Below the pieces are notes generated by a model. The model made no database searches, was not told the origin of the DNA, and saw only the letters and a program-made list of their open reading frames with translations. 64,000 bases of DNA from Hetaerina americana (Eukaryota > Arthropoda > Insecta > Odonata > Calopterygidae). Position 1 is the first letter of the stretch; each line of letters starts with the position of its first letter. Of the stretch, positions 47,301-59,919 are shown piece by piece. The position numbers and the translations under genes were made by a program. The stretch lies in the NCBI GenBank assembly GCA_022747635.1, contig JAKTNV010000074.1, positions 992,001 to 1,056,000 of the forward strand, written 5' to 3'.

Positions 47301-48369
47301 ATTATTATTTGTACCAAAACAACCTTCGCGGTGATTACTAAGGTAATGGTCTCTCGTAATCTGTGCTCTCCGCTATAGGAAGATGGATGGCGACTTCTGT
47401 ACATCTGGATAGATGGAAGAAACTTACCGTGTCTATTGCGGTAAACGATTATGCATAGACCTATATGTTGAATTTCAATTCATGCATTTATTATAAAAGA
47501 AATTTAAATGCAAGAAAATTGAAATATACTGACTCGAATTCAGTCAATAATTAATTATGTAATAAAATATCAATTTCTAAGCATCGTGATTGTTTGAAGT
47601 TGTATAGTGGATAAGATACTTGTTACATCATACACCGTCAAAGGCCCAAGACGAATCAAACCCTCAGGAAAATTCATAATTTTTCTCCATTCGTTTATCC
47701 TGAACCGTGCCTCAAGGATTTAACTATTTATCCAGCACGAGCTACGAGTCTCTTCACTCAAGAGGTGGTGGAACTTCTTAAGATTGTTCGGATAAAATAT
47801 TCATCGCGATACGACACATATGCGCATTGAAATACAACCGATATTCGCTTTTTAACTACTCTTTTTTTTCCTTCCACCACATCTCAGGGAAAGAACGTAA
47901 ATATTTAAGAAAAAAGCGAATTTCAGGGGCACGAGCTCGACGAATAACGTAGCAACTTTCACAAAGAGCCCATAGCGGTGTAGCGCTCAACTATTCCAAG
48001 ATTAATAGGGTGGCGGGGAAGGAATTTTAGCTTAAGGATAACGTGGGTTAGGAAGAGGATTGGGTAGGGGTGGTTAGAAATAAGAGAAAGGATGGTGAGT
48101 GGGAGAGGAGACAAGGTATGGGGTAGGGCAGGGGAGAGGGTAAGGAGGGTTTTGAAAGCGGGGCGTGCAGCAGGAAGAACAGGATGGAGCCGACTGAAAG
48201 GAGAGAGAGTTGCTGAGGAGGGAGAAAAAAAAGAAATAGAGTGTGAAATGGAAAGGGGGGACTGGAGGAGCTGGGAAAGGTGAATGGTAAGGCGTTCTAC
48301 AGGCGTACATCCACATCTATCAGCCGCACCGGTACTCTTAGAAGAGGGCGTTAACAACTTCTCATATCT
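44303..48369. other. Non-coding stretch, purine-rich block at 47990-48290
   Basis: About 4 kb with no recognised gene. The last 300 bp are G/A-rich on the plus strand, which produces overlapping open frames without protein character. Confidence 0.4.
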
Positions 48370-48615
48370 ATGTACTGTGGGAACTTCCTATTTCTACCTT
48401 CATTTCTTTGGAAACTCTGCCTACCTTTATTCCACAAATACATAAAACCCGCTTTCACCTTTTCTCAACCCTGGTTTCCTACGCTCTCTCTTCAATCACG
48501 GTCTTAAACATACAAATGCGCTTCATCAATACTTCCTCCATTTTCTTTCTCTGACTTTTTTGGATTTCTATTCGCAGCTTCTTCTCTAAAGATGTTCTAC
48601 AAGATGAACGGGCAA
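48370..48615 (-). pseudogene. LINE reverse transcriptase C-terminal fragment
   Basis: Minus-strand reading gives SLEKKLRIEIQKSQRKKMEE, VLMKRICMFKTVIEERA, aligning to EERKLL.EIRKRR.KWLEHVLRGNGLLKTVIEGR. A further stretch down to 48370 parallels the GNQGREK and VGFL region of the fragment at 43930. It is more decayed than that copy. Confidence 0.65.
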
Positions 48616-49534
48616 TGCAAAAGGTATGGGGCAACATATGTATGTATTTTTGAGATACATTCAATTTTATTTATCATTAAAAAGTATGCACGCGTCATTC
48701 AACATCAGAATATTGAATAACTGGAAAGAGGACTGGTTTCAAAAGAGTATTTAGTGTGGTGATAACTGAGAAGTAGAGAGTTTACTGTCATTCATATGAA
48801 TCATAATTATATTCCTTTCATGTCATGTTTCTGACTTTCATAGGGCTATAGATCTTATCCCCCTGCTACAAGGTAGTAAGTAAGAAGCACTCTAAAATTA
48901 CGCTGCCAAAAGGGTATACTATACTTACTGACAACTCTGAAGTCAATAACATGGCCCTAAAGTATGCGACCAAATGGTTAATAACTGAACAGGAAACCAG
49001 ATGGCGTTCTTTATTAGTCAGAGTATACTCGTATTATCAATTATTTGAATAATATGAAAATGTAACATTCAATGCGCTAAAATGAGAATTTTGCTGTGGC
49101 TTATTGTTTGTTTGAATTATTTAGGGAGCAGTTGCGTATTTGACTGGAGGTTATCGCGAAAAAGTAATTTATCAATATAATTCCTTTACTATGTGACAGA
49201 AGCCTAATCATGCAAACAGAGTATGTGATGCCATAACAAATAAGATTTTGGTCGGTACTGCATTGTGTGAATTTCACCTTTAAATCATATGAAATCTATT
49301 ATTAGGTACTTGTTTCTCCTAATAAATTTGTGACATTTCCCGTACGCTCGTTGTTATTTTTATAAAACAGAGTCTTTTTATCCATCTTTAAGTAATTCAT
49401 TAACATTATCTTCATGGTATTTTAATCAAGTTTAAGAGGAACAGAAGACTCTTGCTATATTGCATGAGTTTGATTCTGTATTCGGTCAAGGTGTGTGTAG
49501 GGTCAATTCGTAGGTGCGCTTCCAAAGTAGAAGA
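48616..49534. other. Non-coding stretch, nothing recognised
   Basis: AT-rich with no recognisable gene or element. Confidence 0.4.
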
Positions 49535-49848
49535 TCGGATTGGAAAGGTTCGTAGAGTACTGGTATCCCAAGCTTAGTATCCTAATTCGAACCCCGATGG
49601 AGGAGGTTTTATCGATGGCGTTCTGCTTCGTGTTTGTGGAGAGCACTTTAAGTGAAGTACCCAGTTCGCCGGATGAAACGTAAACTGTATGCCTCTTGGC
49701 GCCTTTCGTTAGGAGTGAGCTAATGTTCTACGATGGGTTTCTCTCTACCTGCCCTTACCTCGCACCCTAAAATCCTACCATAACTAATTTATCCCCTATC
49801 CATAATGCAACAAATAACTTCATCTGCCAGTCGCCCTAGCTAATAACT
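49535..49848 (+). mobile_element. SINE family 1 copy S2
   Basis: Plus-strand copy. The head carries CGTAGAGTACTGG (A-box-like) and AATTCGAACCCCG (B-box-like, about 49583-49595). The body carries GAGAGCACTTTAAGTGAAGT, CGCCGGATGAAACGT, CTCTTGGCGCC and GGGTTTCTCTCTACC, and the tail CATCTGCCAGTCGCCC-TAGC. It is more diverged than the copy at 59920. Confidence 0.82.
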
Positions 49849-50598
49849 GCACCTCTCCTTGGGACATTTCAAGAGGAATACCCCAGCCCTCAGGTTGGAT
49901 ATAACGGTGAGGCGCGTGACGTTAGGCTGGGATTACATAGACTTCAGGCTCAACATTAACTTTTCTCAACTCGAACACTTTGCCAAAAGTCCTAACTATC
50001 CTTAATCTGAAAATGAAAAGGATTCTACTCCTCTTTTTAAAACGAAAGATATTTTACTCAAATTAAGATTTATACTTCGGTAACTAGTTTATCTTAAATT
50101 TAAATGCGATTTAAATTAATAATAATCAGAAATATTTAGAAATTAAGGTGAGCAACATGATACTAAAATTATGTAATGGTGCCAGTTCAAGCCCAAAATA
50201 CATGAAAACTGAATGATTAAAATTAACAAATAAAAACGAGTTCTTGTTAATAAAAGGATTGCGTGAAATATAAATGAAAAAGATAAACAAAAAAAATAAA
50301 AATAAATAATCGTTTCAAATGAGCAATAGATCGCGCAAAAATTGAGCTTTCTTTTTGGGAGGATACATTTAGTATTTTAGCGTGGATAAAAATACAATGC
50401 GTGGTAGACCATGGAAGATATTCCTAGAGGCCCATTAAAAATGCAACTAATTGCTAAATAAAGATGAGACAGGATGGATGTGTTTATGAGTAAGATGCGA
50501 GGCAATTTACTTGGAAATCAGAATACATTCCGAGAAAACTTCACGTATTCATAAGATAATATATATTAAAGAGACACATCAGATTTTATTCATTATAG

Positions 50599-50847
50599 TT
50601 TTAGCGGAGGCGACCGACAGCTGAGGTCATTTACACCATTAGGGATGGACAGGAAGGGATAAAGAGAAACCCGACGTCGGCATTAGCTTGCTCTTAACGA
50701 AGGTGACAAGGGTTCCTCAGCTTATCATCCCATCCGACGGACGGCATACTTATGTAAGGATCGGGACACTACGGAAAAATATCTGCCGCCGCCGGGATTC
50801 GGGCCCTCTAGGTGGGATGCCAGTAGGTTAGTCACCGCACTATCCCA
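50599..50847 (-). mobile_element. SINE family 1 copy S3
   Basis: Minus-strand copy. The tail at the left reads, on the plus strand, TTTAGCGGAGGCGACCGACA (complement of the family end GTCGGTCGCCTCCGCTAAA). The middle has CCCATCCGACGGACG, and the head has GGGATTCGGGCCCTC (B box on the minus strand) and TAGTCACCGCACTATCCC. It is about 40 bp shorter than S1 owing to an internal gap near 50745-50760. Confidence 0.87.
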
Positions 50848-52879
50848 ACCCCCATTATAATTTATTTATCTAGAAATGATATATCTGAATCGTCATATCA
50901 GTGTATTTCACATTTTATCTACGATGCCATTTAGGTAACCAAAATCGTGAATATAATTATTCCGGGTAATGCCAACATATAGAGAACAGTCATTGCCCTA
51001 ACCTTTAAATTCATGCTACCTTTAGCAGGGGCTTATTTTGACAGGCCCAAGATGAAAATCTAATATTGATAATGAAATTCTAGGCATGTGTGTCAGCGTG
51101 AAATTTTAAGAATAGTCTTACACTTTGACAGAGTAACAGGAGGAAGGAAGGAGGAGAAGACAGTGAGAAGAAATTAATTCGGAAAATAGAAGACTGAAAT
51201 ACAAGAGAAGACATGGAGACGGTTCCGTTTACTTATCGGATTCATGGCTACACTTAACGCCACTCAATTCCTTAACAAATCCTGGAACCACCTTCTTGGC
51301 TCTCATTTTTCTTCCTCCAACGCAAACTTCCTTTGTTCCAACTTTTTTTCCTTACATATTTCGCCATTGCTCTTTTAGATCTGATGCACAATTCACGCGG
51401 TACCACTTCTAGATCTCTCCACCCTTTTACTCTCTGAATCCTCGTCTCCTCCCCCTCACCCTCCTCCTTTCACTCAACCTTCCTTCCCGCCTTCCCTCAA
51501 CCCTTTATTTTGGATGGGGGTGTGAGGTGCGCGCAACTTTATTTTTTTATCTCCCACCCTTCTGCTACTCGATGCCCTGCCTCCTCCTTCCTGGCGACCT
51601 CGAACCTCAAACCCCCTCCCCACTTAAAGAGTCGACCCGCGGCAAGAGAGGGGGGGGGGAAACGTGGAGTGTGAGAGAGCCGAGTGGCGGAGGGAGGGAC
51701 GGCTCTGTATCTCCGTTTCGTTATTCATGCGGTGGGCATGCATATTGCATCCCTGGGATCCGGTAAGCCGTGAAACTAAGACATCGTGCGCTTCCTAGTC
51801 GAAAGTGAAAAACGAAGAGGGATAGAGGGTGGGGAAGATGGGGGGGGGAGAAGGAGGGGTTGAGCAAAGGGGCGAGGGCCACGCACTCCGCCGGTCCCTC
51901 CCGCCGAAACTATCTTTTCCTCACTACTCGCCTCCACTCATCTTCATTCCGTCCCCGCTTTAAACACTTGAATGGTCCCCCCGGTCTACATTTGTGTCGC
52001 CAGCGTTACCCAATTCAACAGCGTTTCGCCACACATTATACCTCACGCGAACCTTTTCACGAGAACTTCCATGTGCGGCATCCTCATCAAATGGAATATC
52101 CAAATCTATCGTGAACGCTCGGCTTCAACTACCAACCTCATGAGAGGCCACCACATATGGTAATGTGGTAAACGCGTGCATTTTCATCTGTGGATTATTA
52201 TCGGCGTAACATTTTCTACCATGAGGAAAGGGATAGTGTGGTTTGCTATTAAAAGTAAATAATTCCGAGTTCAATCGCATCGAAATTATAAAAAAATAAT
52301 TTAATACAGCTAATAAGGGAGCCATTCATTGTACTTGGGCAACCTAATCTCACCGATAATAGTACTTGATGAAATGAGTGATATGAGAAAGCCAATATCT
52401 GACGTGTCACAAATAATTTTAACGGGCGATAACCAGAATAACCTCCCTAAAGAAGACGAGTTCCTAAGTTAGTAGTAATTTAATTTAAATTACTGGAGAC
52501 AAAGTTAAAGAATTTAAAAGTACATTCAATGCCAGGCATCTATCTTGTCTTATAAAAGTATTACCGGATAGTGTAAAGATTTGGATTTAAAATCGATTCT
52601 TAACTGGCGAGTAGGAATTAATGAACTTTATGGATCACACTCATCAGAAGAGGATCAAAGAAAAATTCACACCATCGTTCAGACGATCATTAATAATGCT
52701 AGTTGACTTATTACAGTTAGGTTTCAAATGGTCCTTAAATTAATTCATTTTACTCTAGTTTTAGTATTAATGCCTTCTACATCACTTTGCACATCCTGTC
52801 TACTTTCATGTCTACGAGGAAGGCTTTTGTTTTATTTTATTTATTTTTCTTTTTATTTTCTCACTTACCCAACTTTAAC
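50848..52879. other. Non-coding stretch, GC-rich block at 51400-52150
   Basis: No recognised gene. The GC-rich block contains polypurine runs (for example 51640-51662 and 51838-51860) and C/T-rich runs before them. Open frames in it are compositional. Confidence 0.35.
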
Positions 52880-53160
52880 CCATGATCAAGGCCGTAAACA
52901 CAGTTAACGCCCAAGTATATTTTCTTCGATCTATCTATTTCATTAACGTATTTTTTTCTACTATCGCTGAATTTTACATAGCAACTTCCTCTCTTCCCTG
53001 ACTGAACGTAAAATATCCTTGTCTATCTCCCGCTTTTTTCGAAACATTTCCTCCCTTATTACACACGCAGCCTCTCAAAAGTTTTTAATCTATGTTTTTC
53101 CTCTAACCTCAAGAGACATGGCTTCGAATCCAGGCAGACCACCTCTCCATGTCTGTAGTT
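52880..53160 (-). pseudogene. LINE reverse transcriptase C-terminal fragment
   Basis: On the minus strand a stretch like RLEEKHRLKTFERLRV is followed, in another frame, by REIDKDILRSVREERKLLCK and IQR before stops. This corresponds to the LEAFE...NEEVLRRV.EERKLL..I.RR order seen in the fragments at 43930 and 29040. Heavily decayed; recognised mainly from the second block. Confidence 0.55.
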
Positions 53161-56100
53161 TTTATTAATATTTTATTTCTGCTGTACTTGTTTCTTTTTC
53201 CCACCTCCCTACCCTCTGCAAATACTTTCTATATCAAACTATTTTTCTGATGTTGCTCATTGTACACTATTTTTTCCAGAGATATTTCAAAATCGGTAAA
53301 GTACTCCACCGAATCTAGTTCTTTCCTCATAAATGAAATTATTGTTTGAATCAACTTTCCTACTACTTCAGAATCTCAATTCTTTCGTCTTTTTTTGTTA
53401 ACTTCTATCCAATATAAATCTTATTGGTCCTCTCACATACTCAACAATAACATTAATATTCCTTTTACCTAGATGACTCAAATTTCGTTAACTACAGCCA
53501 TACCTAAATGTATAGATGACCTTTTCCAATTTATTTCTTAAAAAATATCACATTCATAATAAACTTGATATTGCCTCAGTATATAAGTTAAAAAGCATTA
53601 GTCATATTGGACAAAGTTTTCTAATGTCCCTGTCCTCCTTGTGCCGTCGTATTAATGTAGAGTAATGTATGCGGGTAAGCGTAAGGTTGTGTATGTGTGC
53701 ACATATATTGTATATATTGATGTATAAGTGTAATTCATGCATGAAAAACCGGTGCTTTAACATCGTCCGCTACACGACCATACGGCGGCTTGCGGGATAT
53801 TGTCTAGATGTAGAGGTTCAGAATCGGTCTCCTAACCCTGAAGCGATATTGTATGTTTTACAATTCTTCAAAATTTGCTTTCACTTATCTACTGTCAAAT
53901 GGAAACGAAATTCCTATCTTTAGATGGTTACTCTATTGGTATCACGTTTTCCTCACTATATTCCAAATCTAAACTGAGATTGCAAGACCGTTGGAGGGAT
54001 AGGGGCCAGGCATTGTGAATCTCCTCCTAATGTAAAGTAAATACCCAACAGTCCTCAATTATTGTCACTTTATTCAATTTTCAGGATGAAATTGAAATTG
54101 ATATAATGAAGTTTTCTATAAACATTAAAAGACTTCCCATTTTTCTCATGTTCATATACACTACGGCAATTATATTCGAATTTGGTCTATAACCGGCATC
54201 TACTAAAATAAACACAAGGTTTTTAAACCTAGCATAATATTTTTTTAACACGGCATGGATATCAACATGCTGGTACAAAGTAGCATCTTCTCATTACAAG
54301 GACGTGATATACCGTACACGTAGCCTTTTAAATGAAAATTTTTCCCCATGAGTTCTCAATTACGCAATAAATAAAAATTGATACATTGACTGAACTATTT
54401 ATTTGATTTTTAAGGAGTTATCCTTGTACCTATATTAACGCAATTCTTTCGTACATCGAAGTAAAATTTAAAATACTTAGAATAAAAATTAAGGATCTTT
54501 TGAAATAAAATGTTGTACGCTAAATTAAAATCCTCCCAAATACACAACCCGCAGTGCAAAAAGAGATGTTGGATGATATACAAATTGAGTGCCGGCTGGC
54601 GCTAATTTTTTGCCCGCTGACCAAGTTTGTTTCACATATAAAATACTGCCACAAAATGCACAGTTATACAACGCATGCATTTTTCTGAGTAACCGATTTT
54701 ACCACTCAACAGAAGTGGGTTTTCATTCCCTCCGCAAATTACGAGAAGTACTCTTGTTAAAAACGACCACCAATTTCATACGACGGTGCAATAAAAATAC
54801 GCAAGCAATCAGTTGCATCGATAAAATCAGTCATACTGTACCAGTGGATAAACAACTGCGTTTAATGTCATCGGATTAAATTACAGCACCATTTTTAGTT
54901 TCACTAACGCGGCACTCGACCATCACCTAGCCAGCAACTAGACGAAAAGACGGTGGCAGCCCATCCGAGAGCGAAAACAAAAACAGAGCCATCCGCGCGC
55001 TGCATTTTTTAGCGAGACAAACATTTTTAAGGTGTCGTTAAAAAGTCTCGTCGATGGATCCTCATGCCGTCACGGCCTCTTCACGAATGAGGTGGAGCTG
55101 AGGGAAGAGAGCGTTGGCTGGTAGGGAAGATGAGGAGGAAAGGATGAGGAAGATGAGGGAGGGCTGATGGGAAAACGGAAGCGAAAGAGGAGGGTTAGAG
55201 AAGGGAGAGCGATGGGGGAGGAGGATGTGTGGAGGCATTGTTGCCTCACCGCGGGCGGCTGGGTTGAAGAGAGGGCAGCAGGGAGAGAGGGGTGGATGGC
55301 TTTGGAGTCGTGCGCATTGGTAGTCTAGTATGTGACCGCAGATGAAAAGGCAAGGGCGGTGGAAGGGCGAGGGGGGGGCGTGGCAATTTCCCGAATCAAG
55401 GGACCGGCCCGCGTAGCCGAGAGAGGGAGTAGGGGATAATGGGTCTAATCTCCATTACACGTCTGTGAGATTCAGGTCTACCAACTTCTCAGCTACCCAC
55501 TCCCTCTTCCTCCTCCCCGTCTCCGTAGATCCCTCCACCTCTTCCACCCCTCCCCTCTCTCCCCACCCCACGTCTTCCACCCTCTCTCCCTCCTCTCAGT
55601 TGCTACATCCCATCCTATCCCGCTCGCGCCGTCTCCTACTTAAACCTTATGTCTCTCCCCTCTCAATATCTCCCGCACCATCTCCGCCGTCCCATCCGCA
55701 CGATCCCAAGACCGCGACTATCATTCACTCCTGCTTCCCTCAATTTGCTCTCCGCGGTTCCTCTCCCCATCACTTTCCAATCTCGCTTTATATTTTTCTT
55801 CCCCATGCCCCGAAATGAATTTTTCCTTACGTTTCCACTTTTCGGTTTCCTTCCCCACCCAACATGTAATAAAACCTTACCTATCCTACTCCCCTCAGCG
55901 AGCTCACCTAAATCCCGCTCACTGAGCGGATACAATGAGAATTGGATAAAACGTGAATTGGATGGGGAGAAGGAATTAAAATCCTTGGAGGTTGATTTTT
56001 TTCGTGGCCAATGACTCTTAGATTATAAAAAAACATGGTCAAATTAACTGGGCAAGGAAATAATTCAGAGCGTAATCATTTTAAAGCATAAGAAAATTGC

Positions 56101-58830
56101 ACATTTAGAGATGTAGTATTAGTTGGAGCACCAAAACTGATAATTATAGTTAAATTCTCAAAAACGTGCTGCATTAAGAATCATTAAAAGTAAAATTAAG
56201 ATTATAACCGTATATTTTGAAATGCTACATCCTTTATTGACCTAATATACATATTAATGTACTGAATAATTCATTTTTGAGCAAGGAATCAGGTTGTTAA
56301 GCGAAACTAAGAATTTCAGCGGCGATTAATCTTTGAATCTATCCAAGACTTACCTAAAACGGTTGCCTACAAAATAATAATATTCTACAAGTATTAGTAC
56401 TCTCGTATAGTTCAATATCTTTAAAATTTTGCTTGGCGTCAGTATGTTGACAATAAAGCCTAAGCACATTTAATTTTCGATAGACATAATTAAGTCATTG
56501 GCAGTTACATAAATGGGACATGGCTGGTGAAGCTAATATTCCTGGTAAAAATATCTATTAAGTGTGGACTAGAAACAGACTAATGAAGTTAGCAAAAAAC
56601 ATTAATAAATGGAAAGAAAAATCGAGGTGTATTGGGTGATTGGGAGTACCATAAATTTTAGTACCTTACTATATGAGACGAAAAATTTGTGATGCGCAAT
56701 AATTTACCTCTGTAAAATTCACGAGATTAAGTACAAATATTTTAGAAATTAAAAATTTTCAAATACAAGAAAGAAATTTTTAAAACTTTTACAAATATCA
56801 CCTCATGTGGATTACGGAAAAAAATTTAAAAAATCATACATTTCATCATTTTTGAATTGTTATGTGTATTTCTCTTACAAAGAAAAAATCGATAAATTGG
56901 CATAAACATTGAAAATGCAGGAAGAACTGCAGCCACAGCATACGCATAATCAGTTATAGTTTACGTTCATGTTCAAATTTTCTGCGAAGAAATAATTGAA
57001 CTTGCCCTACATTCAAACAGGAGTTCCTTAAACAACGAGACGAATGGAATTGATTGGTATAATTCTTGCACATCCATTAGATAATGTGGGATTGTATTTA
57101 TTTATCTTCGAAAGTATTCCGTAAATACCCGGACCTAGTTAAATGCTAGAATTTTGTAAGCCAATAATATCATTGAAATTTATGAAAATGTTCATAGATT
57201 TTATGGACGAACAAAAAAATCATCCATAATTATCGGAGTTTTTCTTTATGAAAAAAATTGGATAAATACATTTTTTGAAATCCCCCACCAACTCTGTTTG
57301 CCTCAAAATATACGTTGCTTTTAACAGTTAGTCAAAACGGTCATATAGTTCCATCATGGATGAACATACAGGGCGAATCTATGTGAAGTATTTTTGCAAG
57401 TTTAGACGAAAGAGAAGCAAGTTATCTCTTTCTAGTGTGACGCATTTTTTTGCAAAATATTATCATTTAATTATAGATTATCATAAAAACAGTGCCCATA
57501 TCTATTTTTTCGTCGTTTTCTACGAGATTTGTTCAAACGATAGAATTTATGAAAATTCTGAATGAAAAACTAGATTTGGAAATTAAGTATCGTGCCCTTA
57601 AGTAACTTGTTAAGTAATCTTTAGTGTGTTTTAATTCTGAATAATTTAACTCAATAAAAAATAAGAGACCGCGCAAATGTATAAAAGTTATACTTATGAA
57701 TCTGCAATCTTTCTAAAGTGATAAAGATAGCCGTTCACGGAAGCCATTCCCAGGAAATGAGAGGTATTTGAAGAATAGAGAAATGCTTCATGGTATGTTT
57801 TCATTACAAATGCTTGCAATGCTCTAATGGTATTTCCTAAATTTATTGCATCTCTTACTTAAGCAAAAGTTTGCTTTTACTAATTTCTCCACTTTGATCT
57901 GCATAGTGCTCATTTCAGGGCAGTTTACTGCCAATAAATGTAATTAATTCCTGTGATTTGTAACATGGTTGGCTCTAGTGTCAATGTAATTTTCTAAGCA
58001 ATTGAACGGGATTGAAAATACCCCCAAAAATTATTGTGGCATTATTTTGGCTTGAACGCTCTTTTTTTGGTTTGGAAATTATGGTGTCATTACAATTGAA
58101 TACAAGTCAAAATACTTGAATACCGTCCACCTTTTGTTGCAGTGCGATTATGTTAAAATAAAAAAATTCTCTTCATTTGCTCTTTACAAATTTTAACTAG
58201 GAGGGTTTCTCCTCGTATCTTTATGTTTCTCTCCTAAAATGATAAATTGGTAGTAATATTTTTGCCTTTTAACTTTACATTATTGCCTCGGTGGTGTAAT
58301 TGACATGTTTTATTTTTTTTATAATACCATGTTTCATTTACAGCGTTTTCCTGATGTTTTATTCAAAGTTTTCTACTTCTACATCTCTTAACGTACCATT
58401 TAAATCATATGCCTGTGCAAAAAAGGGGATAGATGGAATGGGAGTAACTTCCTAGTTTCAATCTTGCCGCACTATATTAATTAATTTTTCTATACACCCC
58501 TGATTATTTTTAACCGCTCTCCCTACCCATTTCGACTTTCTAGTCATCCCGTATCCTAATTTTCCGTTCATTCTTCTTCTTTTTTCCCATTTCTCCCACC
58601 GCTCATTTATTGCCTCACGCGCAACCTCCACCCACGGTCTCACTTTTACCCCCACTCACCCTAAAAAGCTGTCTCACTCTCTCCCTCCTCAAACCATGTA
58701 CCCCACCCCTTCACCCTCACAGCCTAATCTCATTGCTCTTTCTCCCCCACCGCAAGAGAGGTAGAGAATCCTCGGGAGACCCATTACGATGGCTTTGCAT
58801 CGAGGCCTTTATCCCGAGAGTGAGCGTGCG
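53161..58830. other. Non-coding stretch, GC-rich block at 55050-55980
   Basis: About 5.7 kb with no recognised gene. At 55050-55440 it is purine-rich, and at 55460-55920 C/T-rich, with many CpG. A retroposon-tail-like motif lies at 53783-53813 (compare 43587-43617). The remainder is AT-rich. Confidence 0.35.
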
Positions 58831-59285
58831 AGGGATAGAGAGGGAGAGAGAGGGAGAAAGAGAGAGAGGCGGAGAGAGAGGCGGAGAGAGACAGGGGGAG
58901 AGAGAGAGAGGGGGAGAGAGAGAGGGGGAGAGAGAGAGGGGGAGAGAGAGAGGGGGAGAGAGAGAGAGGGGGAGAGAGAGAGAGGGGGAAAGAGAGAGGG
59001 GGAGAGAGAGAGGGGGAGAGAGAGAGGGGGAGAGAGAGGGAGAAAGAGAGAGAGGGGGAGAGAGAGGGGGGGAGAGAGAGAGGGGGAGAGAGAGAGAGGG
59101 GGAGAGAGAGAGGGGGAGAGAAGGGGGGGAGAGAGAGAGGGGGAGAGAGAGAGGGGGAGAGAGAGAGGGGGAGAGAGAGAGGGGGTGAAAGGGAGAGAGA
59201 GGGAGAGAAAGGGAGAGAGAGGGAGAGAAAGGGAGAAAGAAGGAGAAAGAGGGAGAGAGATAGGGAGAGACAAAAGGGAAGGAGT
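58831..59285. repeat. Polypurine (GGGGGAGAGAGAG)n minisatellite
   Basis: About 450 bp that is almost all G and A on the plus strand, with only a handful of interruptions (for example a C near 58892 and a T near 59186). The repeat alternates runs of 4-6 G with (GA)3-5, in units of about 12-16 bp, changing to (GGGAGAAA)n in the last 100 bp. Open frames in several phases (Arg/Glu/Gly repeats and Ser/Leu/Pro repeats antisense) are artefacts. Mirror symmetry makes it a triplex (H-DNA) candidate. Confidence 0.95.
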
Positions 59286-59919
59286 GTGGACCCTTGAGCT
59301 GTACGAGAAGACAGAATAAGGTGGGAGGGATTGGACAGAGTAAAGAAAGGGGAAGGGGTGAAGAGAGAAGAGGGAAAGGAGGGGTGAAAGAGACTAGATC
59401 TGCTAGCTAGCTACCTAGGTAACACCCGGGCATTTAACTGAGTCTACAAATTCTATTTCAGTGTTCCCAATGCAGAAGGCGTTTGGGAGGGAATTGCTCT
59501 TTTTCCAAAAGTTTATCACTACGCACCTTTATAAGGTTATTTCTCATTGCCAAGTGTCGCACTAGCGTTGTATAGAAGAGGTGAAGTGGTACTGGGACAC
59601 CTATTTTTCTAACGTGCTCTTTTGATTTTTTTCCTAAACACAATTAGAGTAGGGTAATAGCTTTTTTCGGGTATGCTTGTTCTGATATTTTTGTAAAATG
59701 TATTAAATCTTTAAAAAATAAGTTATCTTAAAGGCTCATAAATAAGGTATGTTTTAAACCAAAAAATTTTACAATAATTCAAAATGAAAGAAGTAGCCCT
59801 CTATAAAATATATAGAAGTAGCCCTAAATAAAATCTTACGCCATGTATTGTATACCAGTTCCAGTTCATATTTGAATATAATGGTCTAACTAGCGGATAA
59901 GGATGCATACAACGTAATC
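59286..59919. other. Non-coding stretch with a small tandem duplication
   Basis: No gene recognised. A 23-bp unit containing AGAAGTAGCCCT is duplicated in tandem at about 59788-59833. Confidence 0.5.

Noticed and set aside
54589..54879. A 96-codon plus-strand open frame
   Set aside because: No ATG with supporting context, no homology recognised, and AT-rich flanks without splice signals.
58610..59319. Arg/Glu/Gly-rich open frames of up to 192 codons
   Set aside because: They come from the polypurine repeat and are open in several phases and on the opposite strand.
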